Of a DNA stretch of 64,000 nt, positions 35,028 to 45,011 are shown one piece after another. Within the stretch, counting starts at the first letter, position 1. Each line of letters starts with the position of its first letter. The DNA lies in contig NZ_JAPNOA010000039.1 of NCBI RefSeq assembly GCF_026626885.1, positions 232,588 to 296,587 on the forward strand, in the 5' to 3' direction. The position numbers and the translations under genes were made by a program. Source of the DNA: Parathalassolituus penaei. GTDB taxonomy: Bacteria; Pseudomonadota; Gammaproteobacteria; Pseudomonadales; Oceanobacteraceae. The notes beneath the pieces are model-generated. The model was not told the DNA's origin, made no database searches, and saw only the letters and a program-made list of their open reading frames with translations.

Positions 35028-36284
35028 TTACTTCTGGGCTGCGACGGAGTACTTCATGCTCACATTACGGGTCTTCTGGAATTCCTCGACAGACTGACCA
35101 CGCATGCTGGCGTAGATATCGATGTTGCCTACGCCAATCACCGCACCCATTTTCTCCAGCAGAAAGAAAATCACGCCGTAACGGATCAGATCGATCCAGC
35201 GACGCTCGCGAATCATCGCGCGCTCTTCTTCTGCCAGGCCAAACTCTTCAAACAAGGCTTCCTGATCATTCACGAAACGCTCACGGTGAGCCGGTTCGAT
35301 CAGACGGTGCAGGAAGTCATTGATCCGCCAGGCACGCTGACTGACGGAAAAATCAAAAGGATAGGTGCCTTCCAGCTTTTCTGCGCCGGCCAGTTCATGA
35401 CCACTTTGGGCGTTCCAGGCCGCAACGTCTTCGGCTGACGGCTGGTCACCCAGATCTTCCAGCACCAGCGTGGCAATGTTGGTCATGGATGGCAGGTAAG
35501 TCTGACGGTGAACACATTTCACGTCGGCAGACAGGGCACCACGCATGATCAGCCACATAATGACTTCAGCGCCTTCCATACCACCTTCGGTGGCGTATTC
35601 AGCCAGACGCATTTCGGTCAGGGCTTCCGGATTGTTTTCCAGCAGATCAAGGAAGCGGTTGTCCCACTCGGTGTTGTTGAAACCACAACGCTCACCATGA
35701 ACCTGGTGAGACAGACCACCGGTTGCCACAACGGCCACGTTCAGATCTTCCGGATAACTCTGGATCGCCTTGCGCAGGGAACGCCCCAGATCATAACAAC
35801 GGCGGGCATTCGGAATCGGGAACTGCAGAACACCTACCTGCAATGGCACGATCGAGCCTTTCCAGCCGTTTTCATCCATCGCAATCATGGACAGCGGCGA
35901 GAAACAGCCGTGGTCCAGACCCTTGTTCTGGAAGAAAGACATATCAAACGAGTCGGCCATCAGGGCGCGACCAATGTGCTGCGACAGACCCAGGTGACCA
36001 GGGATTGGCGGGTACGGACGCGCACCGCCGCCTTCATCAGCCGGCTTGTAGGAACTGTCTACGCCCAGCGCAAACGCTGAGTAATGATCAAAAAAGAAGG
36101 AAGTAACGTGGTCGTTATAAATCATGAATACCACGTCGGCTTTTTTCTCGATCAGCCAATCGCGAACGGCAGCAAAACCTTCAAAAATAGGAGCCCAGTT
36201 CGGGTCCGATGCCTTGTTTGCATCCTTGCCGAATGCAATGGTCGGAGAGTGGGAGGCGCCAATACCGCCGATGATTCTAGCCAT
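35028..36284 (-). CDS. galA: gallate dioxygenase-type LigB-LigA fusion
   Basis: 418 residues. The N-terminal 290 or so are a LigB-type class III extradiol domain with ligands His12 (IGASHSPT), His59 (YNDHVTS) and Glu240 (MEGAEVIMW), and acid-base histidines in LDHGCFSP and GLSHQVHGE. The C-terminal 120 (RAWRINDFLHRLIEPAHRERFVND...RYGVIFFLLEKMGAVIGVGN) are a LigA domain. This fused layout and length are those of gallate dioxygenases (GalA/DesB); protocatechuate 4,5-dioxygenase is the alternative. GAGGA precedes the ATG by 7 nt. A TRAP transporter follows in the same operon. Confidence 0.85.
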   Translation of the reverse strand: MARIIGGIGASHSPTIAFGKDANKASDPNWAPIFEGFAAVRDWLIEKKADVVFMIYNDHVTSFFFDHYSAFALGVDSSYKPADEGGGARPYPPIPGHLGLSQHIGRALMADSFDMSFFQNKGLDHGCFSPLSMIAMDENGWKGSIVPLQVGVLQFPIPNARRCYDLGRSLRKAIQSYPEDLNVAVVATGGLSHQVHGERCGFNNTEWDNRFLDLLENNPEALTEMRLAEYATEGGMEGAEVIMWLIMRGALSADVKCVHRQTYLPSMTNIATLVLEDLGDQPSAEDVAAWNAQSGHELAGAEKLEGTYPFDFSVSQRAWRINDFLHRLIEPAHRERFVNDQEALFEEFGLAEEERAMIRERRWIDLIRYGVIFFLLEKMGAVIGVGNIDIYASMRGQSVEEFQKTRNVSMKYSVAAQK

Positions 36285-36490
36285 GACAGATTCCTCGATC
36301 CGGCTGCCATGTCGCGCAACCGGAAACGGGGCGATATGTGAGGGCAGCTCATTTGTCGTTATTTTCGAACTGTCGGCATACTAATCAACTCAAACCAGAC
36401 CAAACAACCGGCGAACAGAAACCCATCGTTTCCCAAAAAAAACGATACAAAGCACCAGACGCAACCGCTCCAAAACACTGCAATCCGCCT

Positions 36491-36758
36491 AGGGACCCTC
36501 TGAATAACTCGGTGCCCGCTCTGGCTTATCGGGATGGTGATGAATCACGAAGCCGGTTTGATGGCATAGCGGGCTACGTCAAAAACCGGCGACACCGAGT
36601 CATCACCATCCCGAAAGCCCCGAAGGGCGCGGGCTGCAGCGCATTTGAGCGGTGTTGACGAACTTGAAAAGGACTCGTCATTTCGCTGCGTTCGTCGCCT
36701 TGCTCACACGCGCTGCAGCGCTCGCGCAGAGCTGTGCAGAGTTATTCAGAGTGTCCCT
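36491..36758 (+). mobile_element. MITE-like element, copy 1 (268 bp)
   Basis: Bounded by 20-bp inverted repeats, AGGGACCCTCTGAATAACTC and its near-perfect complement (one mismatch), and flanked by T on the left and A on the right. The second copy at 38774-39041 has the same length and very few differences. Inside, GGGATGGTGATG pairs with CATCACCATCCC. It has no coding capacity for a transposase; the ends resemble IS5-type termini (inference). The rest of 36285-37055 holds no gene I can support; short frames inside the element are not genes. Confidence 0.85.
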
Positions 36759-37055
36759 ATTATCTGGTCTGAATGGCTTATCCTGTCATAACGTTCAATT
36801 CAGACGTCATGTCAGAATCCTGACCATTCATGCTTACCTGAGGCTGCTTAAGGCAACAATGGCCGCATGATACACCCCTTCCCGTCCGATTTTTTTCATA
36901 TGACATTTCAGGCCAGCAACACAGAGTTACGATTTCGCCAACAACGCGAAATTCCAATAACCTGGCAACAATAATGAATGGTGATATCGGGCAATATGAC
37001 TTGCATCAAGCTCGGTATTCATATAACAAAACCGATATACATCAGAAATCGTCCG

Positions 37056-37460
37056 TTATCCCTCGATACGGTATTCCCCCGCTTCCAGCATTCCCTCAAA
37101 TATTGATAACAGACGTTGGGGGGTAATAAGACAGCCCTCGTGCCCGCGGGATGGCATGATTTCCAGCACAACGCCAGCAGGCAGGCTCGGCAAGACCTGA
37201 TACAGGAAATATTCCATCGAAATGCTGTCAGGACGGCCGTCATGCCACTCATCAAGGGCAGCATCCAGTGCGTAACGCCGATAAGCCCACAAGGGAATGC
37301 AGCGGTCGCCGTGCAACTCATGACTCCACCACTGATGGCCAGCCTTCAGCCCCCAGACTTCTTCGGTTTCAAATGCTCGCAGCAGGAAATAATCCAGCCG
37401 CTCACGGCTGGTCATGGTGGGCACGGCTGCGTATTCGGATTCGTAGGGTTCAAAACGCAT
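37056..37460 (-). CDS. DUF2750 family protein
   Basis: 134 residues, cytoplasmic, acidic. RERLDYFLLRAFETEEVWGLKAGHQWWSHELHGDRCIPLWAYRRYALDAALDEWHDGRPDSISMEYFLYQVLPSL fits the DUF2750 pattern, with a variable first strand, a W-G-L core and a phosphate-poor C-terminal strand. The function of the family is unknown. GGGAGG precedes the ATG by 7 nt. It lies downstream of and co-directional with malate dehydrogenase but beyond that gene's terminator, and both sit between the two MITE copies. Confidence 0.7.
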   Translation of the reverse strand: MRFEPYESEYAAVPTMTSRERLDYFLLRAFETEEVWGLKAGHQWWSHELHGDRCIPLWAYRRYALDAALDEWHDGRPDSISMEYFLYQVLPSLPAGVVLEIMPSRGHEGCLITPQRLLSIFEGMLEAGEYRIEG

Positions 37461-37533
37461 GATGGGCCTCCCGGCACTGTGAGATCAGAAGGTTTTGCAA
37501 TTGCCGTGCACAGCCAAAGCCACCTGATCGGCA

Positions 37534-37570
37534 TAAAAAAACCGCCGTTTTTGGCAGGAAAACGACGGTT
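37534..37570 (-). terminator. Rho-independent terminator of malate dehydrogenase
   Basis: On the minus strand AACCGTCGTTTT pairs with AAAACGGCGGTT around a short loop, followed by TTTTTTA, 60 bp past the stop. Confidence 0.88.
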
Positions 37571-37630
37571 CTTCTCAGGCCTCGTGCGGTTTTGTCGGCT
37601 TCGCAACAAAACCGGTTTACATCACCTGGC

Positions 37631-38731
37631 TTACATTACGCGGTTCATGCGCAGGTATTTGAAGCTTTCCTGCGGGCCGGTTTCATCGGCATACAGGGTC
37701 ACACCCGACTTCAGGCAGATGCTGAGTTTGCTGTGACGCGCTTCGGTGTCTTTGGGCAGCAGGTGCTCGATACCGGCTTTTTCTTCCAGCAGTTCGGCTT
37801 CGGTGAATTTCAGACGCTCACGCTGGAATTCGTTGAGATCAAAGCCCTGCACAATCTGGTAACGACCATAGTTGCAGCGCACCGGGAAGGAGTAATAAAT
37901 CCCCTTGGCGATGCCGTAGCTACCGTCGGACGCAATGCCCATGCTGACGATCTGGCCCGGGCCGGTGCCCAGCGCCCAGTCGCGCATATGGTCAACAATG
38001 GCCTGAGCCGCTGACGGCGCGCTGGAAACACCACGTTTTTCGAGAATCGCACCACCGCGTTTCTGGATCGCCGGAATATAGGTTTCGGTGTACCAGGCCA
38101 TCGGAATCGCAGGCATCGCCGGGTTGCCATACAGCGTGGCCTGATGCAGATCCGGGAACTGGGTGGTGCTGTGGTTACCCCAGATCACCACACCGTCGAT
38201 GTCTTTCGGGTTAACACCGGTGTGGTTGGCCAGAATGCCAATCGCACGGTTCTGGTCGAGACGGGTCAGGGTCGTGAACTGTGACGGGCTCAGGTCCGGC
38301 GCGTTACGGGCTGCCACCAGCGCGTTGGTATTGGCCGGGTTGCCGACAATCAGGGCTTTCACGTCGCGGTTGGCATAGTCATTCAGCGCCTTGCCCTGAC
38401 GAGCAAAAATCGCTGCGTTCTGTTGCAGCAGATCCTTGCGTTCCATACCCGGACGACGCGGCGTGGCGCCAATCAGCAGTGCATAGTGAACGTTGTTAAA
38501 ACCCTCTTCGACGTTGTCGTGCAGGGTAATGGTGTGCAGTAACGGGAACGCACAGTCTTCCAGCTCCATCGCCAGACCCAACAGGGCGTCCATGGCCTGT
38601 GGAATTTCAATCAGTTGCAGGATAACCGGTTGATCCTTGCCGAACATTTCCCCGGCGGCCACCTTGAATACCAGGTGGCTGGCGATGCTACCGGCGGCTC
38701 CGGTTACGGCAATACGGATGGGTCTGCGCAT
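37631..38731 (-). CDS. malate dehydrogenase-like protein with C-terminal extension
   Basis: 366 residues against about 327 for this MDH group. The core is recognisable: [45 protein letters not shown] with the substrate arginine, [13 protein letters not shown], the active-site [11 protein letters not shown], and the loop [14 protein letters not shown]. Oddities are GSIASHL in place of GQIGYxL in the NAD loop, TRLDQNRA in place of TRLDHNRA, and about 40 extra C-terminal residues ([20 protein letters not shown]...). AAGGAG lies 6 nt before the start. It may be a divergent paralogue with another 2-oxo acid as substrate. It is flanked by MITE copies. Confidence 0.82.
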   Translation of the reverse strand: MRRPIRIAVTGAAGSIASHLVFKVAAGEMFGKDQPVILQLIEIPQAMDALLGLAMELEDCAFPLLHTITLHDNVEEGFNNVHYALLIGATPRRPGMERKDLLQQNAAIFARQGKALNDYANRDVKALIVGNPANTNALVAARNAPDLSPSQFTTLTRLDQNRAIGILANHTGVNPKDIDGVVIWGNHSTTQFPDLHQATLYGNPAMPAIPMAWYTETYIPAIQKRGGAILEKRGVSSAPSAAQAIVDHMRDWALGTGPGQIVSMGIASDGSYGIAKGIYYSFPVRCNYGRYQIVQGFDLNEFQRERLKFTEAELLEEKAGIEHLLPKDTEARHSKLSICLKSGVTLYADETGPQESFKYLRMNRVM

Positions 38732-38773
38732 ATCTGTCTCCTTGAGGGCAGTATTAGACTTCTGTATTACGCT

Positions 38774-39041
38774 AGGGACCCTCTGAATAACTCAGTGCCC
38801 GCTCTGGCTTATCGGGATGGTGATGAATCACGAAGCCGGTTTGATGGCATAGCGGGCTACGTCAAAAACCGGCGACACAGAGTCATCACCATCCCGAAAG
38901 CCCCGAAGGGCGCGGGCTGCATCGCATTTGAGCGGTGTTGACGAACTTGAAAAGGACTCGTCATTTCGCTGCGTTCGTCGCCTTGCTCACATGCGCTGCA
39001 GCACTCGCGCAGAGCTGTGCAGAGTTATTCAGAGTGTCCCT
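38774..39041 (+). mobile_element. MITE-like element, copy 2 (268 bp)
   Basis: Same length, orientation and terminal inverted repeats as the copy at 36491-36758, also flanked by T and A; here the flanks read CTAG on both sides. Only scattered substitutions separate the two. It lies 42 bp upstream of the malate dehydrogenase start and may carry or displace its promoter. Confidence 0.85.
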
Positions 39042-39473
39042 AGCATGCTGAATCCTGCGTATGACAGGGGTATTTCCGGCCAATCAGTATGGGTTTGGCA
39101 GATGTGTAACAGAAAAACTTCCGATTGGTGAAATGCCTTCCGCAATGTTACACCCACGGTTACAAAAGCGGCCGCCAGCAACACAACTGCCGCTCACTGT
39201 ACATGCCCAGCCTGATCAATTGACGAGCAGAGCCATCAAAATGCCATCGAACATTCCGGAGAGAAAGGCTCATATCCGGAATGTTGCGAAACCGGATGAG
39301 AGGGATTGCAGACAGTCATGGCATCTGATTCAAGAGTTATGGGCTTTATAACCGGAAATATTTCATAATACTTTGGTATACAGATGGAACGCGTTTAACA
39401 GGTGTCAGACAAAGGACCCGACCGTCCAGAACCTGGACGCGTACCAGCGAGCCCACCAGGAGACCAATCCCCC
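39042..39473. other. intergenic region before pyruvate kinase
   Basis: 432 bp with no supported gene. Short frames (39061-39351 and others) lack ribosome sites. It presumably holds the pyruvate kinase promoter; an AT-rich stretch with TACTTTGGTATACAGATGG lies near 39368. Confidence 0.4.
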
Positions 39474-40907
39474 ATGTTCAGACGCACCAAAATTGTGGCC
39501 ACACTTGGCCCAGCCACCAACACTGATGACAAGATCGAACAACTGATCCTGGCCGGTGCCGACGTATTCCGCCTCAACTTTTCTCACGGTGAAGCCAACG
39601 ATCATCGCGAACGTGCTGCCATGATTCGCCGTGCCGCGGCCAAGACTGGCCGCTTTGTTGCCATCCTCGGTGACCTGCAAGGCCCGAAAATCCGTATCGC
39701 CCGTTTTGCCGACAAGAAAGTGTTGCTGCAGGTAGGCCAGGCGTTTGCACTGGATGCCACTCTGGGCAACGAAGCCGGTGACCAGGACCAGGTCGGTATC
39801 GACTACAAGGCGCTGATTGAAGACGCCCGTGTTGGTGACATCCTGCTGCTCGACGACGGCCGTGTGGAACTGGAAGTAACCGCCACTCACCCACACAAGC
39901 TGGATACCAAAGTGCGTATCGGTGGCTGGCTCTCCAACAACAAGGGCATCAACCGTCTGGGTGGTGGTCTGTCGGCCAAGGCGCTGACCGACAAGGACAA
40001 GGAAGACATCAAACTGGCTTCCGAAATCGGCGTGGATTACCTGGCCGTTTCGTTCCCGCGTGACGCTGCAGATATGGAAGAAGCCCGCAGCCTGCTGAAC
40101 GCCGCAGGCGGATATGCACACCTGGTGTCCAAGATCGAACGTGCCGAGTGTGTGGCCGACGACGAGATTCTGGATGGCATTATCCGCGCATCCGACGCCG
40201 TCATGGTGGCTCGTGGTGACCTCGCGGTTGAAATCGGTGATGCCGAGCTGGTTGGCGTGCAGAAGAAAATCATTGCCCGCTCCCGTCAGCTCAACAAGCC
40301 GGTGATCACCGCGACCCAGATGATGGAGTCCATGATTGCCAGCCCGATGCCAACCCGCGCCGAAGTATCCGACGTGGCCAACGCCGTTCTGGACTACACC
40401 GATGCAGTAATGCTGTCAGCCGAAACCGCTGCTGGTGATTACCCGGTTGAAGCCGTTGCCGCGATGGCGCGAGTGATCATGGGCGCCGAGCGTCACCCGC
40501 TGTCCAAGCGTTCCCGTCACCGTCTGTATCAGGATTTCTTCGAAATTGAAGAAACCATCGCCATGTCAGCCATGTATGCCGCCAACCACCTGCAAGGCGT
40601 CAAAGCGATTATCTCCCTGACTGAATCCGGTGCAACGCCACGTCTGATGTCGCGTCTGCGTTCCCCCCTGCCGATCTACGCTTTCGCCCGTCTGCCTGAG
40701 ACCCAGAACCGCGTAGCCCTGTACCGTGGTGTTGAAACCATCCCGTTCCACGCCGACCAGCTGGAACCGGATGCGATCAACCCGACTGCCGTACAGATCC
40801 TGATCGACAAAGGCGTGCTGCAAGCCGGTGATCTGGTGGTGATCACCCGAGGTGACTACCTGAACGCCCAGGGCGGCACCAACAGCATGAAAATCATGCG
40901 CGCCTGA
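39474..40907 (+). CDS. pyk: pyruvate kinase
   Basis: 477 residues. It starts [14 protein letters not shown], carries LRLNFSHG-like [18 protein letters not shown], the metal and substrate segment [13 protein letters not shown], the motif [13 protein letters not shown] near residue 280, and [14 protein letters not shown]. It transfers phosphate from phosphoenolpyruvate to ADP. Sequence style suggests the PykA (type II) isozyme. The ATG at 39474 was chosen because the family starts there and AGGAG lies 11 nt upstream; the longer frame from 39402 adds a proline-rich stretch. Confidence 0.95.
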   Translation: MFRRTKIVATLGPATNTDDKIEQLILAGADVFRLNFSHGEANDHRERAAMIRRAAAKTGRFVAILGDLQGPKIRIARFADKKVLLQVGQAFALDATLGNEAGDQDQVGIDYKALIEDARVGDILLLDDGRVELEVTATHPHKLDTKVRIGGWLSNNKGINRLGGGLSAKALTDKDKEDIKLASEIGVDYLAVSFPRDAADMEEARSLLNAAGGYAHLVSKIERAECVADDEILDGIIRASDAVMVARGDLAVEIGDAELVGVQKKIIARSRQLNKPVITATQMMESMIASPMPTRAEVSDVANAVLDYTDAVMLSAETAAGDYPVEAVAAMARVIMGAERHPLSKRSRHRLYQDFFEIEETIAMSAMYAANHLQGVKAIISLTESGATPRLMSRLRSPLPIYAFARLPETQNRVALYRGVETIPFHADQLEPDAINPTAVQILIDKGVLQAGDLVVITRGDYLNAQGGTNSMKIMRA

Positions 40908-40941
40908 TCCAAACCCGGCAGTACCTCCCGGTGCTGCCTCA

Positions 40942-40965
40942 CAGAGCCTCCGGCGAGAGGCTCTG
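40942..40965 (+). terminator. hairpin after pyruvate kinase
   Basis: CAGAGCCTC and GAGGCTCTG form a 9-bp stem around six bases, 35 bp after the stop. The tail is pyrimidine-rich but not a T run. The rest of the 282-bp gap to the H-NOX gene shows no gene. Confidence 0.55.
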
Positions 40966-41189
40966 CCTCTCCCGTACACGGTTTGCTTCAGACTATTCAC
41001 ATGTTCTGAAATACCCGTTTAGTGAAGATTTCCAGCTACCGACTTATCGCTGCAATCGGCATTTTTGCCTGATTTTCCTGTCGTGAATGTCGACTATTGC
41101 CACTCTCTACGCCATTTTCAGGAAGTGCATTGGCACGGTTACAAACCCCTTTCTATAGTGAAGAAAACCCATCTCTTCGGAGTTGTTCC

Positions 41190-41723
41190 ATGCTTGGCAT
41201 GATCTTCACTGAACTGGTCGAAATGATCGAAACTCGCTTTTCCCCAGAACTGGCAGATGAAATCCTGAGTGAGGCCAATTTCCACCATGGTGGTGCCTAT
41301 ACTGCAGTGGGCTACTACGATTTCAGTGAAATAGTCACATTAGTTAGCCTGTTATCACAAAAAACCAACATACCGGTAACCGATCTCATACAGGCGTTTG
41401 GCAAATATCTGTTTGAATCCTTTACCCGCTCGCACTCAAAAATGCTGGCACACAAACATTCCCTGTTCAGTCTGCTGGAAACCCTCGATCAGGACATACA
41501 TCGGGAGGTACGCAAGCTCTACAGTGCCGCCCAGTTACCCTCTTTCCGAGTAGTGTCCAGAACCGACCACAGCATGGAACTTGAATACCGCTCGAAGAGA
41601 CACCTTGAACCGTTGGCCATCGGCCTGATTGAAGGTGCAGCAGAGTTTTATGGACTGGAGAAGATCAGTATCACCCTGACTCCATGCGGCGAAGACGCTA
41701 CGTTAATCCAGGTTCATTTGTAA
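41190..41723 (+). CDS. H-NOX heme nitric-oxide-binding protein
   Basis: 177 residues, the full H-NOX (HNOB) length. The proximal heme ligand is His104 in LDQDIHREV, and the propionate-binding YxSxR motif is Tyr133-Ser135-Arg137 (LEYRSKRHL). The family C-terminus LIEGAAEFYGLEKI follows. It should bind NO through heme and pass the signal to a partner. The partner is clear: its TAA stop overlaps the ATG of a GGDEF-EAL protein. The ATG at 41190 has GGAG 8 nt upstream. Whether it also binds oxygen cannot be told from the sequence alone. Confidence 0.9.
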   Translation: MLGMIFTELVEMIETRFSPELADEILSEANFHHGGAYTAVGYYDFSEIVTLVSLLSQKTNIPVTDLIQAFGKYLFESFTRSHSKMLAHKHSLFSLLETLDQDIHREVRKLYSAAQLPSFRVVSRTDHSMELEYRSKRHLEPLAIGLIEGAAEFYGLEKISITLTPCGEDATLIQVHL

Positions 41724-43921
41724 TGGATTCCGCTGTGACTCATCAGCCCACCACCAATACCCTCGAACGGCGCCTGCAGCGGGAACGAAATGCCCGCAAG
41801 GAAGCCGAGCGCCTGCTCACTCAGAAAAGCGCCGAGCTGTACGAAGCACTGCAAGATAACGCTCATACCCGGCGCAAACTGGAGTTGGCGATCTGGGCTG
41901 GTAATGAGTCCATCTGGGAATGGGATGCCGAGAAACAGACTTACGAACTGCTATCGTTTCCGGAACAGGCCAGCATGGTTGAACGTTATGAGGGCACCAC
42001 GGGCAGCATGTTCCGGCGCGTTCATGTCGACGATCGAGAAGTGCTGCGTATGAACTGGCACTTGTTGATTTCTGACAACATTTCATCACTCGATATTGTG
42101 ATTCGTATGCGCCTGTTTCAAGGCTCTACAGACCGCCTTAGTGATCCTTACGATTCCCAATGGCGATGGATACACTGTCGTGGAAAAGTGGTGCAACGAG
42201 ATGAAACAGGTCAGGCATCGCGTGTTATTGGCACCATAAAAGACATTACCCAGCAACGAAATACCGAAGAATCTTTTCGAATGATGGCCAAGGCCTTCGC
42301 AAGCTCACGCGAAGCCATGCTGGTTGTTGCAGGAAACGGCCGCATACTGGAAGCCAACCGCGCTTTTTATGATCTGTTACACCTGACGCCGGGTTCGATT
42401 CAACATCATTCAATTGATGAGTTTCTGGTATTAAAAATGCCCGACAGTGACAAGGACACCAGCAACCAGAATCAGACCACGGTATTGAAACGGGATGGTA
42501 TGGGTGATGTCACCGTTCAAGCCTTGCTCAGCCGTTTCAGCCCGGACCGTTCCGGGCGCTCCTACACCATCATTACCCTGCGCGACATGCGTGAGCAGCA
42601 ACAGGCACAGCAGGCGCTGGAGCACATGGCCCAGCACGATGCCCTGACCAATCTGCCCAACCGCGGCCGTTTCCACGAACAATTACAAGCTGCCCTGGTA
42701 TCGCTGCCGGATGATCAGGTACAGGTGCTGATGTTCCTCGATATCGACGGCTTCAAGGCGGTCAATGATGAGTTCGGCCATATTGCGGCCGATGCCATGC
42801 TGGTGAATCTGGCCCGTCGTCTGCAGAGCGTGTTACCAGAAGGCGCCATTGCCGGACGCTGGGGTGGTGATGAGTTTGTGTTGTCGTATCGCCGTGACGA
42901 CCAGGTTGATATCCCGGACCCGTTACCCGCTACCGTATTGAGAGCCATCCGGGAACCGGCGACGATTGCCGGTGTGGTGTTACGACTGACCGCCAGTATT
43001 GGCACCGCCGAAAGCAGCGCGGATCTGGCCGACGCCAACGAACTGATCCGTCGCGCCGATTCTGCCATGTATGAAGCCAAGGCTTCCGGCCGCAATCAGG
43101 TTCGTACCTTCAGTGGCAGTGGTGGCGGTCAGGCCCGCCGGGTCAGCCTGGTGTCCGCACTCAGCTCGGCGATTGAACAGGACGAGCTAGAGTTTTTTGT
43201 CCAACCCAAATTCAACCGTCACCGCCAGATTGTGGGGGGTGAAATGCTGGCGCGCTGGCAATCCGGCAGCCACGGCGTGGTATCACCCGCGGTGTTCATT
43301 CCACTGATCGAACAACATGGCCTCAACGCCGCGTTCTCCGAAGCCGTATTGCACTACGGCACCCGTTACACCGCCGCCATGACCGCCATCGACCCCAAAC
43401 TGCATCTGGCCATCAACCTGTCGGCCTGGCAGTTGCTCGACGGCCAATTATTGCGCCGCCTCACCGACCAGTGCCTGAGCGCCCATGTCGCACCGGCATC
43501 ACTTGAGCTGGAAATCACCGAATCGGTCTTTATGCAGCCCCAGAACAACCCGGCTGAACTGATGCAGCAACTGCGAGAACTGGGCTTCCGCCTCGCCATC
43601 GACGACTTTGGCACCGGTTATTCTTCACTCGGTTACTTGCGCACCCTGCCCCTCAGCACGGTCAAGATCGACCGCTGTTTTGTGGTGGATGCCGACCAGA
43701 ACGAACGGGCACGGCGCATCCTGTCGGCAATCATCCAGATGAGCCATGACCTAGGCATGAGTGTGGTGGCTGAAGGGGTCGAAACCGAGTCGCAGTGGCA
43801 ATTGCTGGCAGAACTGGATGTTGAGTTGTTTCAGGGGTTCCTGCTTGGCAAACCCATGCCATTCAGGGATTTTCTGCACCTGCTGCAGCCCCTCGACAAA
43901 CGCAACCAGCGTCCTGCGTGA
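41723..43921 (+). CDS. PAS-GGDEF-EAL cyclic-di-GMP enzyme coupled to H-NOX
   Basis: 732 residues, no membrane segments. An N-terminal coiled coil (residues 12-50, LERRLQRERNARKEAERLL) precedes two PAS-like domains. GGDEF is intact (GRWGGDEFVLSY) with the preceding HDALTNLPNR, but the RxxD inhibitory site is absent. In the EAL domain the first motif reads EML (GGEMLARW). The other catalytic residues are present: NLSAWQL, ELEITES, IDDFGTGYSSL, VKIDRCFV, VAEGVETE. It may both make and break c-di-GMP under H-NOX control. Start and stop overlap as TAATG, implying coupled translation. Confidence 0.92.
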   Translation: MDSAVTHQPTTNTLERRLQRERNARKEAERLLTQKSAELYEALQDNAHTRRKLELAIWAGNESIWEWDAEKQTYELLSFPEQASMVERYEGTTGSMFRRVHVDDREVLRMNWHLLISDNISSLDIVIRMRLFQGSTDRLSDPYDSQWRWIHCRGKVVQRDETGQASRVIGTIKDITQQRNTEESFRMMAKAFASSREAMLVVAGNGRILEANRAFYDLLHLTPGSIQHHSIDEFLVLKMPDSDKDTSNQNQTTVLKRDGMGDVTVQALLSRFSPDRSGRSYTIITLRDMREQQQAQQALEHMAQHDALTNLPNRGRFHEQLQAALVSLPDDQVQVLMFLDIDGFKAVNDEFGHIAADAMLVNLARRLQSVLPEGAIAGRWGGDEFVLSYRRDDQVDIPDPLPATVLRAIREPATIAGVVLRLTASIGTAESSADLADANELIRRADSAMYEAKASGRNQVRTFSGSGGGQARRVSLVSALSSAIEQDELEFFVQPKFNRHRQIVGGEMLARWQSGSHGVVSPAVFIPLIEQHGLNAAFSEAVLHYGTRYTAAMTAIDPKLHLAINLSAWQLLDGQLLRRLTDQCLSAHVAPASLELEITESVFMQPQNNPAELMQQLRELGFRLAIDDFGTGYSSLGYLRTLPLSTVKIDRCFVVDADQNERARRILSAIIQMSHDLGMSVVAEGVETESQWQLLAELDVELFQGFLLGKPMPFRDFLHLLQPLDKRNQRPA

Positions 43922-43924
43922 CAC

Positions 43925-43948
43925 CTATATCGAAAAATATTGATATAG
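43925..43948. promoter_or_regulatory. inverted-repeat operator upstream of the ArsR-methyltransferase regulator
   Basis: CTATATC-N10-GATATAG, a perfect 7-bp dyad between the GGDEF-EAL stop and the regulator start. Its size and place suit autorepression by an ArsR-type dimer. Confidence 0.6.
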
Positions 43949-43966
43949 ATTGCATAGGCGTCTAAT

Positions 43967-44977
43967 ATGCCGCCCATGAATCATCCTGCTCCTGCTCTTC
44001 ATCCAGCCGAACTCGACAGCGAACTGCTCGCCCGGGCCTGCAAGGCCATTGGTGACCCGCTGCGACTCGGCATTTTGCGTCTGTTGGGCCAGGGATCATT
44101 TGCGGTTCTGGAGCTGTGTGACCTGTTTGATACCAAACAGTCGAGCATGAGCCACCACCTGAAAATCCTGGCTCAGGCCGGTCTGGTCGTGACCCAGCGC
44201 GAAGGCAACAGCATCTATTACCGTCGCCCCCTGCTCAGCCAGCGCGACGGCTGGCAACGCTGGCTGTCGTCTACCCTGGTGGCCATTGATCAGAGCGTCG
44301 ACGCCGACAGTGAACGTCAGCAGGCATTACAAAGCCGTTTGCAGCGCTTGCTGGATGAACGCGCCGAAGCCTGTGCCGGATTTTTCGCCCGTAATGCCGA
44401 TGTATTCCGCAAGCAGCAAGACCTGATTGCTTCCTGGGATCAATACGGTGAAACCCTCGAAGCCATGCTGGTTGCCTGGCATGGCCCGGCGCTGGCCGCG
44501 CTGGAGATTGGCCCCGGTGAAGGGGCTTTCCTGCCGAGCCTGGCCAAACGCTTTGGCACCGTGGTCGCGCTGGATATTTCCAGCCCCATGCTGGAACGCG
44601 CGGCGGCGCTGGTCAGTGAACACCAGCTCCACAACGTCCAGTGCCAGCTGGGAGATACCAATGCCTTGCTGGCGCAGGGCGCTGAACGTTTTGATCTGGC
44701 GGTGGCCAATATGGTGCTGCACCACGTACCGGCACCCCGCACGATTTTTTCCGAAGTGGCAGCCCTGCTGTCACCCGGCGGCTGTTTCCTGGTCACCGAC
44801 CTGTGCCGCCACCAGCAAACCTGGGCCCGCGAATCCTGCGGTGATCTGTGGCTCGGATTTGCTCCCGAGGATCTCACCGCCTGGGCCCGCGAGGCCGGGT
44901 TACGAGAAGGCCAGAGTCAGTTCCTTGGCCTGCGGAATGGATTTCAGATTCAGTTCCGGCTGTTTCACCGCCCGTAG
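43967..44977 (+). CDS. ArsR-type regulator fused to a SAM-methyltransferase-like domain (SahR-like)
   Basis: 336 residues. The N-terminal 100 form an ArsR winged helix ([54 protein letters not shown]). The C-terminal 180 form a Rossmann methyltransferase fold with the SAM motif [19 protein letters not shown] and [15 protein letters not shown]. Such fusions next to metK and ahcY are known as SahR-type sensors of S-adenosylhomocysteine that repress methyl-cycle genes. The first ATG with an AGG 8 nt upstream is used. A 24-bp dyad lies just upstream. It is followed after 98 bp by metK. Confidence 0.85.
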   Translation: MPPMNHPAPALHPAELDSELLARACKAIGDPLRLGILRLLGQGSFAVLELCDLFDTKQSSMSHHLKILAQAGLVVTQREGNSIYYRRPLLSQRDGWQRWLSSTLVAIDQSVDADSERQQALQSRLQRLLDERAEACAGFFARNADVFRKQQDLIASWDQYGETLEAMLVAWHGPALAALEIGPGEGAFLPSLAKRFGTVVALDISSPMLERAAALVSEHQLHNVQCQLGDTNALLAQGAERFDLAVANMVLHHVPAPRTIFSEVAALLSPGGCFLVTDLCRHQQTWARESCGDLWLGFAPEDLTAWAREAGLREGQSQFLGLRNGFQIQFRLFHRP

Positions 44978-45011
44978 CAACAGCCGACATTTTTAACCAG
45001 CGATCGCCCCC

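Noticed and set aside
36652..36870. Small frames within and beside the MITE copies (also 38928-39131)
   Set aside because: They begin inside the repeat and differ after its end; no transposase features.
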